From Bacillota bacterium (GTDB lineage: Bacteria; Bacillota; Clostridia; Christensenellales; CAG-138): a DNA stretch of 62,388 nucleotides. A program made the translations under genes and the position numbers. Below, in pieces: positions 18,578-27,684 of the stretch. The notes beneath the pieces were generated by a model that saw only the letters and a program-made list of their open reading frames with translations, was not told the origin of the DNA and searched no databases. The stretch is from contig JAEWYO010000061.1 of assembly GCA_023395595.1 (NCBI GenBank), positions 1 to 62,388 of the forward strand, in the 5' to 3' direction. Numbering within the stretch: position 1 is the first letter of the stretch; each line of letters begins with the position of its first letter.

Positions 18578-19990
18578 ATGCAAGCTACCCTTCTCGTCTG
18601 CATCATTACCCCGCTGATCGGCGCATGTCTGCTGCCGCTCATCGGCAAACGCGCACCACGGGTGAGAAACCTGTTCTCGCTCCTGTTTGTGCTCGTTTCG
18701 TTTCTTTGCTCGGCGTCGCTCTTGCCCGCCGTGCTTGGTGGAACCAAGCCGCTTGTTCGCCTTGCTCTGCCGCTTGGGCTGAGCCTCGGCTTCCAGGCGG
18801 ATGCGCTGAGCGTGTTTATGGCGATGACTTCCTCGCTTGTTGCGTGTGTCATCCTCGTTTACTCGTTCGGCTACATCAAGGACTACGACAACCAGAATGA
18901 ATACTACTTCATGGCGGTGCTGTTCTTAGGTGCCATGATGGGGCTTGTGTACGCCACAAGCCTTATTTTGCTCTATATCTTCTGGGAAATCAGCGCGATC
19001 GCCTGCTGGCGACTGATCGGATTCTATCGTGAGGAGCTAACCATCGTGCGCGCAAATAAGGCGTATGTGGTCACGGTGTTCGGCGCGCTGATCATGCTTG
19101 TCGGCTTTCTCGGCATCTGGGGACAGACCGGTACGTTTGAGCTCACCGCGATGAAGGGCGTACATGTACCCGCGTGGTGCGTGGCGCTAATCCTCTGCGG
19201 CATTCTGAGTAAATCGGCAACCTTCCCGCTGCACAGCTGGCTGCCAGATGCCGGCGTTGCGCCGTCGCCTGTCACCTCACTTCTGCACGCGGCAGTGTTG
19301 GTAAAAATCGGTGTCTATGCATACGCGCGACTTTTTGCTGTCACGTTCACAATCGATCCCGTCTTTACGCAGATCGTCCCAATCATCGCTGCTGTCTCCG
19401 CGCTCATCTCGGCCGGCTGCGCCATGGTAGAGACCGATATCAAGCGTATCATTGCGTATTCCACGATTAGCCAGCTTGCGTTCATCCTGCTTGGCGTGAG
19501 CATCGGCAATGAAACAGGCCTCGTCGGCGGCATGTTGTATATCCTCGCGCACAGTGTGGCAAAAGGCGGGCTCTTCCTCTGCGCAGGCATCGTGGAGCAT
19601 ACCCTCCACACGAAAGACATTAACAAGATGGGCGGGCTCTACAAGCGCTTCCCGCTGACCGCAGTGGCGTTTGCGCTCTGCTCACTTTCGGTAATGGGCG
19701 TCCCGCCATTCTCCGGTTATTTTGCCAAGTTCCTCGTTGTACAGGGCGCCCTCACGGCAAACCAACCATGGCTTGCGGGCGTGTTCATCCTCGGCGCGTT
19801 TATGACGGTGTTCTATCTTTCCCGCGTCTTCTTCAAGGTGTTCTTAGGGCCCGAAACCGACCATCATGCGCATGAAAAATCCCGTGCGATGGTCGGCAGC
19901 GTCGTTTTCTTAGGCGTACTGGCGCTCGTGCTCGGCGTGCTTATTTCTCTTCCGGCGGAACTTGCTTCGCGCATTTGGGGGGTGCTGTAA
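18578..19990 (+). CDS. Hydrogenase membrane subunit, antiporter-like (NuoM/MrpD family) 1
   Basis: A 470-residue protein with about 14 helices, related to NuoL/M/N and Mrp antiporters. The residues needed for ion translocation are present: the helix-5 Glu (YIFWEISAIACW), the helix-7 Lys (GILSKSATFPLHSWLPDA) and the helix-8 Lys (HAAVLVKIGVY). The ATG at 18578 follows GGAGAG closely; an ATG at 18554 is a less likely alternative. It is the first of three antiporter-like subunits and the first gene of the operon. It would move H+ or Na+ coupled to hydrogenase turnover. Confidence 0.9.
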   Translation: MQATLLVCIITPLIGACLLPLIGKRAPRVRNLFSLLFVLVSFLCSASLLPAVLGGTKPLVRLALPLGLSLGFQADALSVFMAMTSSLVACVILVYSFGYIKDYDNQNEYYFMAVLFLGAMMGLVYATSLILLYIFWEISAIACWRLIGFYREELTIVRANKAYVVTVFGALIMLVGFLGIWGQTGTFELTAMKGVHVPAWCVALILCGILSKSATFPLHSWLPDAGVAPSPVTSLLHAAVLVKIGVYAYARLFAVTFTIDPVFTQIVPIIAAVSALISAGCAMVETDIKRIIAYSTISQLAFILLGVSIGNETGLVGGMLYILAHSVAKGGLFLCAGIVEHTLHTKDINKMGGLYKRFPLTAVAFALCSLSVMGVPPFSGYFAKFLVVQGALTANQPWLAGVFILGAFMTVFYLSRVFFKVFLGPETDHHAHEKSRAMVGSVVFLGVLALVLGVLISLPAELASRIWGVL

Positions 19991-19991
19991 T

Positions 19992-21857
19992 ATGACTTCT
20001 GTTTGCGCTTGGCTCTCTGGTGGCGCGACCTTGCCGCTGATGCTCATCGGCCTTCCAATTCTCGGCGGGCTTGTGATTTGGCTGCTCAAAAAATACTACG
20101 CAGCCCAGATGGCTGCGGTACTCACGTTTGGGTTTTCCAACGTCTTCCTCTGCCTTGCGCTCTATTTGGGCGGCGGGGCGAGCGTTACGTTGCCGTTTGC
20201 TGGTTACGGTTTTGAAGCCGCGTTCGTCTCCAGTGGCCTTTCCGCGGTTCTGCCGCTGTTTGCCTCCGTCGTCGCGTTCCTGCTTTCGCTCTATTCGGTG
20301 ACGTTCTATCGCGGTAAAAAAGAAGGCGGACTCTTCCTGCTGTTCTTCTTTGTAAGTGTAGGCTTTGTCAACGGTGCTCTGCTTTCGGATAATCTTCCCG
20401 TGATGCTTGTCTTCTGGGAAGGGCTCCTGATCTCCATGAGCGCACTGCTGCTGATTGGCAATCTGCAAAAGCCGCGCGCAACGATCAAGATGCTCTGGAT
20501 CAGCGGTGTTGCCGACCTGATGCTTATGCTGGGCGTGATCATCACGATCCACGTGGCAGGGCAAAGCAATATCTCAGCGATCTCCCACCTGCCCGTTTCG
20601 GGTCTTGGCGCGGCGGGTTGCGTGCTGATGCTGCTGGGCGCGCTCGGCAAGGCTGGCGCGGTTCCGTTCCATAGCTGGATTCCACTTGCCGCCGAGGATG
20701 CGCAGTCCCCGTTTCTCGCGCTGTTCCCCGCCGCGCTTGAGAAGATTCTCGGCATCGGCCTTGCCATTCGCATCGTCACACAGATCTATGATGTACAACC
20801 CGGTTCGCCCGTCAGCACATTTGTGATGATCATCGGCGCGGTCACGCTGTTCATCGGTGTGGCGATGGCACTGATTCAAAAGGATATGAAGCGACTTCTT
20901 TCCTATCACGCCATCAGCCAGGTCGGTTACATGATTCTAGGCGTAGGTAGTGCCCTGCCTATCGGCATTGTGGGCGCACTATTTCATATGATGAACCATG
21001 TGCTCTATAAATCCGGACTGTTTCTCACCGCAGGCGCAATCGAAAAGCGCACGGGTACAACCGATCTCAAGCATGTCAGCGGACTGAGCAAGCTCATGCC
21101 GCTCACTGCCGCTTGTTTCGTGGTATTCGGCCTCGCTATTTCCGGCTTCCCCGGACTCAACGGCTTCTTCTCGAAGGAGCTGATCTTCGATGCGGCGCTT
21201 GAAACAAACGTTGTTTATTACATCGTTGCCCTCATCGGCGCGGCCATGACAGCAATCTCCTTCCTCAAACTCGGCGGTGCAGCATTCTTTGGCAAGCTCT
21301 CGCTTCCGCAGGGTGTCAAGCACGTGAAGGAAGCCCCTGTCGGCATGGCGTCGCCCGCGATTGTCCTGGCGCTGCTTTGCGTCTTGCTAGGCGTGTTCAA
21401 CCAGGTAGCACATACGCTCCTGCTTCAACCCGCGCTGGGCTACACAGAATCCTTTGGCGGCTGGCCGGAGAGCGGTATACTTGTTGCGCTGTCCTGCGTG
21501 GCGCTCACGCTTGCCCTTCTCGATCACCTCTATGGCCACAAGAAGAGTGGTAGTGCACTCAACAGCGCGGATCACATCCACTATGCACCCGGTGTAAAGC
21601 AAATCTACGCCGTTGCCGAGGCGGGCAAACTCGATCCATACAACTGGCTTACGGCGGCGGTCGGTGGTTTCTCACGCGTCTGCATGCAGATTGAAAAAGG
21701 CGTAAGCTGGGTCTACGACAAAGGTGTGCCTGGTCTGATTCGCGGCGTCTCTTCGCTGCTGCATCGCGCGGCAAACGGCAGCCTGACGCGTTATCTTGCG
21801 CTGGCTGCGGCAGGGTTTGTCTGCATTGCGATTCTGTTTCTGATCATACTTCTCTAA
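19992..21857 (+). CDS. Hydrogenase membrane subunit, antiporter-like (NuoL-like) 2
   Basis: At 621 residues this is the longest of the three antiporter-like subunits, with extra C-terminal helices after about residue 480, as in NuoL-type proteins. Key residues remain: Glu in LVFWEGLLISMS, Lys in LGKAGAVPFHSWIP and in LEKILGIGL. The ATG lies 1 nt after the preceding stop, so translation is coupled. The C-terminal amphipathic stretch (about residues 540-590) could be a short lateral-helix equivalent; this is inference. Confidence 0.88.
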   Translation: MTSVCAWLSGGATLPLMLIGLPILGGLVIWLLKKYYAAQMAAVLTFGFSNVFLCLALYLGGGASVTLPFAGYGFEAAFVSSGLSAVLPLFASVVAFLLSLYSVTFYRGKKEGGLFLLFFFVSVGFVNGALLSDNLPVMLVFWEGLLISMSALLLIGNLQKPRATIKMLWISGVADLMLMLGVIITIHVAGQSNISAISHLPVSGLGAAGCVLMLLGALGKAGAVPFHSWIPLAAEDAQSPFLALFPAALEKILGIGLAIRIVTQIYDVQPGSPVSTFVMIIGAVTLFIGVAMALIQKDMKRLLSYHAISQVGYMILGVGSALPIGIVGALFHMMNHVLYKSGLFLTAGAIEKRTGTTDLKHVSGLSKLMPLTAACFVVFGLAISGFPGLNGFFSKELIFDAALETNVVYYIVALIGAAMTAISFLKLGGAAFFGKLSLPQGVKHVKEAPVGMASPAIVLALLCVLLGVFNQVAHTLLLQPALGYTESFGGWPESGILVALSCVALTLALLDHLYGHKKSGSALNSADHIHYAPGVKQIYAVAEAGKLDPYNWLTAAVGGFSRVCMQIEKGVSWVYDKGVPGLIRGVSSLLHRAANGSLTRYLALAAAGFVCIAILFLIILL

Positions 21858-21873
21858 GAAAGGCGGTAATCAT

Positions 21874-21942
21874 ATGAAACCTTTGGATTATCATCTCCCG
21901 TTTGCCGCCTGTTCGGCAAAGAGAAAGGTGGTGCTTGCATGA
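21874..21942 (+). CDS. Possible 22-residue coupled small ORF
   Basis: An ATG preceded by AAAGGCGG opens a 22-codon frame ending in a TGA that overlaps the ATG of the next gene (ATGA at 21939-21942). The peptide starts MKPLDYHLPFAAC, is not hydrophobic and resembles nothing I know. It could be a real peptide, or a translated bridge that lets ribosomes reinitiate at the third antiporter gene. It could also be chance. Confidence 0.35.
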   Translation: MKPLDYHLPFAACSAKRKVVLA

Positions 21943-23399
21943 GCGCATTGACCGTCATCACACAACTCTTCCTCGCTCTGCCGTTGCTCGCGCTCTTGGT
22001 CAACAACCTTGTCCCGCGCGAGACCATGCGGCACAGCACCATCGGCATGAGCGCAGGTGTTGCCATTGCGCAGTTGCTTGCCGCCATCGTTGGCTTCGTT
22101 CTGCTCATGGCCAGTGGCGAAAGTTCGTTTCGCTTCGCGCTTGCTTGGGACATGGCAAAAGGGCTTGGCTATTTTCAAGTCGATCTCATCACGCTCTTTC
22201 TGCTTGCCTGCGTGGGTCTGGTGACGCTGACCTCCACGCTGACCGCGTTTACGACGATTGACGACCACCGCAGCTCGTTTACCAATCTGCTGATGGTCAT
22301 GATGCTCGGCATGAACGGCATGCTCATCGTGCGCGACCTGTTTTCGCTCTATGTGTTTCTGGAAGTGACCGGCATCGCGAGCTTTGTGATGATTGGCATG
22401 TACAAGAGCACGCGGGATCTGGAAGGCGCGTTTAAGTACATGGTGCTCTCCGCGCTTGCAACCATCTTCATCCTGACCGGTCTTTCGCTGCTCTTTATTA
22501 AGGCAGGCAGCCTGTCGTTTGATATGTTGCGCCCGGCGCTGTTTGAAGGCGCTGGAGACGCAAAAACGCTGCTTTGCTGGGTGGCTCTGGTGTTGCTCGC
22601 CTCCGGCTTTGCAATCAAGAGTGGCGTGGTTCCGTTCCATAGCTGGCTGCCAGATGCATACGAGAGCGCGGATACCGCCGTCTCCATCATGCTCTCCGGC
22701 ATCGTGACCAAGATTGCCGGCGTCTACAGCTTGCTTATGCTTGTTCGCCTCTTCCCCGGCAACGCGGCTCTTCGCGGAACGCTTCTGGTGCTGGGACTTC
22801 TGACCATCGTTGTTGGTGCTCTTCTTGCCCTGCAACAGCAGAGTTATAAGCGCATCGCCGCCTATTCCTCCGTTAGCCAGATGGGATACATTCTGCTTGG
22901 ATTTGCGGCGGATACACGCCTCGGCATCATCGCGGGTCTGCTCTATCTGCTTACGCACGCGCTGGCGAAGACTGCACTGTTCACCAACGCCGCCGCGCTG
23001 GAAAAGCGTCTTGGTACGCTGAACGTGGACGAGATGGGCGGGCTTCAGGCTAAAATGCCGGTGACGGCGTTTTCCTCCGTTGCCGCTCTGCTCTCGATTG
23101 CGGGTGTTCCGCCGCTGGCTGGTTTCTGGAGTAAATTGCTGGTGCTCATCGCGCTCTGGAGCGCGGGTCTTCGCGGCGTTGCCGCGGGCGCACTTCTGCT
23201 GAGCATTCTATCCGGCGCTTATTTCCTGCGGCTTCAGAAGAAAACCTTCTTTGGCAAGCTCAACCCGCGCTGGGATAGTGTGCAGGAGATCACAGGTGGA
23301 ATCAAAGTGTCCGAACTCCTGTTGTCCATCGCGACAATCATGATCGGTCTCTTGTTCCCGCTTGTACTGCTCTATCTGCAGCACGCCGGTCTCGTCTGA
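21939..23399 (+). CDS. Hydrogenase membrane subunit, antiporter-like (NuoN/MrpD family) 3
   Basis: A 486-residue third antiporter-like subunit. Conserved positions are intact: helix-5 Glu in YVFLEVTGIASF, Lys in FAIKSGVVPFHSWLPDA, and Lys in IVTKIAGVYS. The start overlaps the end of the small ORF, and AAAGGTGG lies 8 nt upstream. With subunits 1 and 2 it gives the three-pump layout of respiratory complex I. Confidence 0.9.
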   Translation: MSALTVITQLFLALPLLALLVNNLVPRETMRHSTIGMSAGVAIAQLLAAIVGFVLLMASGESSFRFALAWDMAKGLGYFQVDLITLFLLACVGLVTLTSTLTAFTTIDDHRSSFTNLLMVMMLGMNGMLIVRDLFSLYVFLEVTGIASFVMIGMYKSTRDLEGAFKYMVLSALATIFILTGLSLLFIKAGSLSFDMLRPALFEGAGDAKTLLCWVALVLLASGFAIKSGVVPFHSWLPDAYESADTAVSIMLSGIVTKIAGVYSLLMLVRLFPGNAALRGTLLVLGLLTIVVGALLALQQQSYKRIAAYSSVSQMGYILLGFAADTRLGIIAGLLYLLTHALAKTALFTNAAALEKRLGTLNVDEMGGLQAKMPVTAFSSVAALLSIAGVPPLAGFWSKLLVLIALWSAGLRGVAAGALLLSILSGAYFLRLQKKTFFGKLNPRWDSVQEITGGIKVSELLLSIATIMIGLLFPLVLLYLQHAGLV

Positions 23400-23410
23400 A
23401 AGGAGTACAT

Positions 23411-23893
23411 ATGAACATTGCAATCTATGTTTGCTTAGGCGCGATGCTGCTGTTCGGTTTCTTCTCCGTGCTCAGCCGGCACCTGATCAACGCCGCAATT
23501 TCGCTTGCCGCGGTTAGCGCGGCCTGCGGCGTGCTGATGTATGTACTCGGCGCGCACACAGCGGCAATCTTCGAGGTTTCGGTCTGTTCCGGTCTCGTGA
23601 CCGTCATATTCATCAGCGCCGTAAGTCTCAGCAACGGCGACAAACAAGCCAGCGCACCGGAAAAGCGCGCGCATCTGCTGCCCATTATCCTGATCGCCAT
23701 CGGCGCAGTCCTCATGATCGTTGCGCTCTTAACCGGTTTCTCGCTCGGTACGCATGGTCCTGTCGGCAGCGCGGCGAGCTTTGACAATGTCTTTTGGGAA
23801 ACGCGTCAGGCGGATATCTTTGGTCAAATGATCGCAATCATCGCGGGCGCTTCCGCCATCGTGGTGTTCTTTAAGGAGAGTGAAAAACAATGA
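23411..23893 (+). CDS. NuoJ-like membrane subunit of the hydrogenase
   Basis: A 160-residue protein with four or five helices. The segment IFEVSVCSGLVTVIFISAVSL corresponds to the conserved third helix of NuoJ/ND6, the helix with the pi-bulge in complex I. It joins the antiporter modules to the quinone/hydrogenase end of the membrane arm. The stop overlaps the NuoK-like start (ATGA). Confidence 0.82.
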   Translation: MNIAIYVCLGAMLLFGFFSVLSRHLINAAISLAAVSAACGVLMYVLGAHTAAIFEVSVCSGLVTVIFISAVSLSNGDKQASAPEKRAHLLPIILIAIGAVLMIVALLTGFSLGTHGPVGSAASFDNVFWETRQADIFGQMIAIIAGASAIVVFFKESEKQ

Positions 23894-24195
23894 GTGTATC
23901 CACCATCATGTTGATCGCGGGGCTTGTGCTGATTCTCACCGGCTGTTTTGAACTCATCCGCACCCGCAACATGCTCAAGATCATCATCGCGCTGGAACTC
24001 GCGATCAAGGCGGTTTCGATGTTCATCACCCTCGGCGGCTGGCTCAACGGTAATATGCCCGTTGCGGAATCGTTCGTTGTGAGTGTGATCGTCATCGAGG
24101 TCGTGGTTGCAACCGTGCTATCCGGCATCGCGATCAGCATCTATCATAAGCACGGCACAATGGATATCCGCAGCTTGCGAAACCTGAAAGGATAA
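23890..24195 (+). CDS. NuoK-like membrane subunit of the hydrogenase
   Basis: A 101-residue, three-helix protein of the NuoK/MrpC family. Both proton-pathway glutamates are recognisable: IALELAIKAV in helix 2 and VIVIEVVVATVL in helix 3. The tail has the typical basic ending after ISIYHKHG. It is translationally coupled to the NuoJ-like gene. Confidence 0.88.
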   Translation: MSVSTIMLIAGLVLILTGCFELIRTRNMLKIIIALELAIKAVSMFITLGGWLNGNMPVAESFVVSVIVIEVVVATVLSGIAISIYHKHGTMDIRSLRNLKG

Positions 24196-24208
24196 GGGGG
24201 AATTTGCC

Positions 24209-24541
24209 ATGACCGCACAAAGTATCTTAATTACAACCCCCGTCATTTTTCTGGTGTTCATGCTTTCGCTTGCGCTGCTCTCGGTCTATCTCAAGCGCAA
24301 GGCGGATAAAACCCCTTCCGGCAAGCACGCCTTTGACCCCTATGCCTGCGGGCAGACAGAGGACGCGGTAAGCCAGTATGTCAATCCGAATTTCAGGCGG
24401 ATGTTCTATCTTGCGTTCTTCTTTACAGTGATGCACGTGCTCGTGATGATCGTCTCCACCGCGCCAAAGGGGCATACGCTCCTGCCGGTTGCCTATATCG
24501 CCGTCGGCGCGCTGGCAATGTTGATTCTGTTTCGCAAGTAA
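24209..24541 (+). CDS. NuoA-like membrane subunit of the hydrogenase
   Basis: A 110-residue three-helix protein. DPYACGQ near residue 44 matches the PYECG loop of NuoA/ND3, the loop that reaches the quinone site in complex I. FRRMFYLAFFF follows, as in NuoA. In the second helix the acidic pair of NuoA (D..E) is replaced by His/Leu (VMHVLV), so the usual carboxylates are missing. NuoA-like subunits are not part of minimal six-subunit Ech hydrogenases. GGGGGAA lies before the ATG. Confidence 0.78.
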   Translation: MTAQSILITTPVIFLVFMLSLALLSVYLKRKADKTPSGKHAFDPYACGQTEDAVSQYVNPNFRRMFYLAFFFTVMHVLVMIVSTAPKGHTLLPVAYIAVGALAMLILFRK

Positions 24542-24562
24542 CCGACAATTGAGGATAAAACG

Positions 24563-25009
24563 ATGGGTTTACTCGACAAAGCAATCGCATGGGGTGAGAA
24601 AAAATCCCCGTGGATCATCCATTTTAATGCAGGCGCCTGCAACGGCTGCGATATTGAGGTTGTAGACGCGCTCACACCGCAATATGACCTGGAGCGCCTT
24701 GGCATCCTCCAGCAGGGCAGTCCGCGCCATGCGGACGTGCTCGTCTGCACAGGCGCAGTGACGCTCCAGACGCGGGATCGCCTCAAACAGATCTATGACC
24801 AAATGTCTACACCGAAGTTTGTGGTCGCGGTCGGCACCTGCGCCTGCACGGGCGGTATATTTGATAGTTGCTATTGCGTCACGGGCGGAATCGACACAGT
24901 CGTGCCCGTTGATGCATACATCCCCGGCTGCGCGGTGCGGCCGGAGGCAATCATCGATGCGGTTGGCAAGCTGCTCGCCACGCTCGATGCCAAGGAGGCA
25001 AGCAAATGA
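24563..25009 (+). CDS. [NiFe]-hydrogenase small subunit (NuoB/EchC/HycG type)
   Basis: A 148-residue cytoplasmic subunit carrying the proximal [4Fe-4S] cluster. Likely ligands are C26 and C29 (GACNGCD), C93 (GTCACTGG) and C123 (PGC). The CxxC spacing of the first pair is that of group 4 hydrogenases, not the adjacent CC of complex I NuoB. It overlaps the next gene as ATGA. Confidence 0.92.
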   Translation: MGLLDKAIAWGEKKSPWIIHFNAGACNGCDIEVVDALTPQYDLERLGILQQGSPRHADVLVCTGAVTLQTRDRLKQIYDQMSTPKFVVAVGTCACTGGIFDSCYCVTGGIDTVVPVDAYIPGCAVRPEAIIDAVGKLLATLDAKEASK

Positions 25010-25503
25010 ACGTGGAAGATACAATCCTCGCGCTCAATGCGCATTTCCCCGCTCTTTCGGCGGTTTCCCCGCGCCCGCTGCGCGTGTTTACTTCGTTCAC
25101 CGAGCCAAAGATGTTTGAAGAGGCGCTGCGCTTTGCCAATGTTACGCTAGGCTTCCACAAAGGCAAGCACATCGTCGGCACGGATGAAGGCAGCGACATC
25201 GGAATGTCCTACATTCTTTCCAATGATGAAAACGTGCTGCTCGTGCTGCGTGAGCGCGTACCCAAAAGCGCCGCTTTTGTCCACTCGATGGGTGAGCTGT
25301 ATCCCTCCTTGGTGCTCCACGAGCGCGAGATGGTAGACCTCTTTGGTGTGCAGGTCTCCGGACTACCGGAAGGCCCCCGCTATCCCCTGCCGGACTGCTG
25401 GCCGGAAGGCGAGTATCCGCTCCGCAAAGAATGGAACCCGGACTACTTCAACAAAAAGACCATGACTTATGAACCGCCGAAGGAGGAAGATGCACATGAG
25501 TGA
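25006..25503 (+). CDS. NuoC-like (30 kDa) hydrogenase subunit
   Basis: A 165-residue cytoplasmic protein of the NuoC/EchD family. The family signature is seen as SLVLHEREMVDLFGVQVSGLPEGPRYPLPDCWPEGEYPLR split over residues about 100-145, where ERE.DLFG and the P-rich end are conserved. It holds the small and large subunits together. It overlaps the large-subunit gene by 8 nt. Confidence 0.9.
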   Translation: MNVEDTILALNAHFPALSAVSPRPLRVFTSFTEPKMFEEALRFANVTLGFHKGKHIVGTDEGSDIGMSYILSNDENVLLVLRERVPKSAAFVHSMGELYPSLVLHEREMVDLFGVQVSGLPEGPRYPLPDCWPEGEYPLRKEWNPDYFNKKTMTYEPPKEEDAHE

Positions 25504-26728
25504 CCGCAAGCAGAGCGAGCGCAGCAACAAGGTCGTTGTGCCAATCGGCCCGCAGCACCCTTCTCTCAAGGAGCCGGGCAGTTTTAAGATCACGCTGGAT
25601 GGCGAGAAGGTGGAGCGTGCGGTCGTCGAGATCGGCTACAACCACCGCGGCATTGAGAAAGCTTGCGAAAGCCGGAACTACATGCAGGCGCTCTATATCA
25701 TTGAGCGCGTCTGCGGTATCTGCTCCCACGCGCACACCTCCTGTTTCTGTCAGGCGTTTGAAGAGCTTGCAGGGCTGGAGGTGCCGCGCCGTGCGCATTA
25801 TATCCGCGGTATCGTTGGCGAACTGGAGCGGCTGCACAGCCATCTGCTCTGGCTCGGCGTTGCGGCGCATGAAATCGGCTTTGACACGCTGTTTATGTAC
25901 ACCTGGCGGGATCGCGAGTTGGTGCTTGATCTGCTGGCTCGCATCGGTGGCAACCGCGTGAACTATGGTGTGAACACCTATGGCGGTGTCCGGCGCGATT
26001 TGGAACCGGAGCTCATGACCGATATTCTTCATGTTTGCGATCTGTTGGAAGAGAAGCTGAAGTATTATGCCGATCTTGCCCTGACGGAGACCACACTAAT
26101 TGCTCGCCTCAAGGGCATCGGCGTTCTTACGGCGGAGGATGTGCAGAAATACAGTGCGGTCGGTCCTGTTGCACGCGCCGCGGGCGCAATGGCCGATACG
26201 CGTATCATCGAACCGTATGGCGTCTATAAAGAGATTGCCGTCACGCCGATTGTCGATGATCATTGCGATGTTTACGGTCGTACTCTGGTTCGTGTGAAAG
26301 AGATGCTGGAGGCAATCCGCCTCATCCGCCTCTTTGTGCAAGAGATTCCCGATGGTCCGATCTCGGTACGTGCGCCGCGCAAGCTGCCCGTCGGAGAGGT
26401 GCTTAGCCGTGTGGAAGCCCCGCGCGGGGAAAACGTGCACTACATCCGCTCCACGGGAACCGATATGCCGGATCGCGTTCGTGTCCGCGCCCCAACGGAA
26501 GCAAACTGGCACGGCATGAGTCACATGCTGGAAGGATTCCAGCTTGCGGACGTGCCGATCATCATCGCCGCGATCGATCCTTGCTATTCCTGCACCGATC
26601 GCGCGATCCATCTCATTGGCGATGGCATCAACCAGTTGACAGACTGGGAGTCGATTCGCCTGCATAGCATTGCGCAATACAAGACACGCGGGATTGATCC
26701 CAGCGCGATCAAGATGCGAGAGTTTTAA
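25496..26728 (+). CDS. [NiFe]-hydrogenase large subunit, group 4 (NuoD/EchE/HycE type)
   Basis: A 410-residue catalytic subunit. Both Ni-binding CxxC motifs are present: RVCGIC (C73, C76) and DPCYSC (C363, C366). This makes it a hydrogenase and not a complex I NuoD, which lacks them. A 41-residue tail follows R369 in CTDR; by analogy with HycE it would be cut off after that Arg by the HycI-type protease encoded at the end of the operon. The ATG at 25496 has AGGAGG 9 nt upstream; the ATG at 25490 is too close to it. Confidence 0.95.
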   Translation: MSDRKQSERSNKVVVPIGPQHPSLKEPGSFKITLDGEKVERAVVEIGYNHRGIEKACESRNYMQALYIIERVCGICSHAHTSCFCQAFEELAGLEVPRRAHYIRGIVGELERLHSHLLWLGVAAHEIGFDTLFMYTWRDRELVLDLLARIGGNRVNYGVNTYGGVRRDLEPELMTDILHVCDLLEEKLKYYADLALTETTLIARLKGIGVLTAEDVQKYSAVGPVARAAGAMADTRIIEPYGVYKEIAVTPIVDDHCDVYGRTLVRVKEMLEAIRLIRLFVQEIPDGPISVRAPRKLPVGEVLSRVEAPRGENVHYIRSTGTDMPDRVRVRAPTEANWHGMSHMLEGFQLADVPIIIAAIDPCYSCTDRAIHLIGDGINQLTDWESIRLHSIAQYKTRGIDPSAIKMREF

Positions 26729-26745
26729 GAAGAGGGGAAAAACGC

Positions 26746-27684
26746 ATGCTGCTTTCCATTTTTAAGGTGCTTGTCTTCCCCGGGCTGCTGTTTTTGAGCG
26801 TGTATTCGCTTTTGCTGGAGTTCGTGGATCGAAAAGTCTATGCACGGATGCAAAACCGCAAAGGTCCGCCGTGGTATCAGCCTCTGGCGGATATGCTCAA
26901 GCTCATCGGCAAAAAGGTCATCGTACCAAGAAACGCGCAAAAGTTTGTCTTTGCCGCGCTGCCGACCGTCTCCCTCGCCGCTGTTTGTGCAGCGTTTCTC
27001 TGCGCGCCTGTCTGGGGGCAAACAGCGATCACCGCTTATTCCGGCGATCTGGTCGCGGTGCTGTACCTGCTGACCATCCCGACGCTATGCCACTTCCTCG
27101 CAGGCTACAACAGCCACGAGGTCTATTCCACGATCGGCGCATTCCGCACGCTGACACAGATGTTTGCCTACGAGGTGCCGCTGTTCATGGCGTTTCTTTC
27201 GCCGGCCATTCTCGCGGGCACGTGGTCCATCTCCGGTATTGCCGCGTTCTATCATGCGCATCCGTTGTATACGCTGATCAACCTGCCCGCATTCCTCGTT
27301 TCGCTCCTGACCTCGCAAAGCAAGCTGGAGCGCTCTCCCTTTGACGCGCCGGAAGCAGAGACGGAGATCGTTGGCGGCGCGCTTGTGGAATACAGTGGTC
27401 GTTATCTGGCGTTTTTCCGCGCAACGGCAATTGCAGAGCTCGCCGCAGTCGCATCCGTGCTTGCCGCGCTGTTCCTTCCGTTCTTTACGGGGATTGCCTG
27501 GGTCGATTTTGCACTTTATCTAGTCAAAACGCTAGTGATCGTTCTGCTGATGATACTCCTTCGCGCAACGATGGCACGTATCCGAATCGATCAGACGCTG
27601 CGCTTCTTCTGGTCCATCCTGACCCCGATTGCGATGGTGCAGTTGATCGTAAATCTGTTCCTGCGCGGTGGTCTTGGGCTATGA
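26746..27684 (+). CDS. NuoH/HycD/EchB-like membrane anchor subunit
   Basis: A 312-residue protein with about eight helices that docks the hydrogenase module on the membrane. Conserved cytoplasmic loops are present: RKGPPWYQPLADMLKL near residue 40, EVYSTIGAFRTLTQMFAYEVP near residue 125, and SPFDAPEAETEIVGG with VEYSG near residue 200. These acidic loops line the ion entry path in complex I. Confidence 0.92.
   Translation: MLLSIFKVLVFPGLLFLSVYSLLLEFVDRKVYARMQNRKGPPWYQPLADMLKLIGKKVIVPRNAQKFVFAALPTVSLAAVCAAFLCAPVWGQTAITAYSGDLVAVLYLLTIPTLCHFLAGYNSHEVYSTIGAFRTLTQMFAYEVPLFMAFLSPAILAGTWSISGIAAFYHAHPLYTLINLPAFLVSLLTSQSKLERSPFDAPEAETEIVGGALVEYSGRYLAFFRATAIAELAAVASVLAALFLPFFTGIAWVDFALYLVKTLVIVLLMILLRATMARIRIDQTLRFFWSILTPIAMVQLIVNLFLRGGLGL

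Noticed and set aside
21891..22958. A 355-codon frame opposite the third antiporter subunit
   Set aside because: Its Lys/Glu/Gln/His-rich product is the mirror of hydrophobic codons. The sense strand has clear membrane-subunit motifs.
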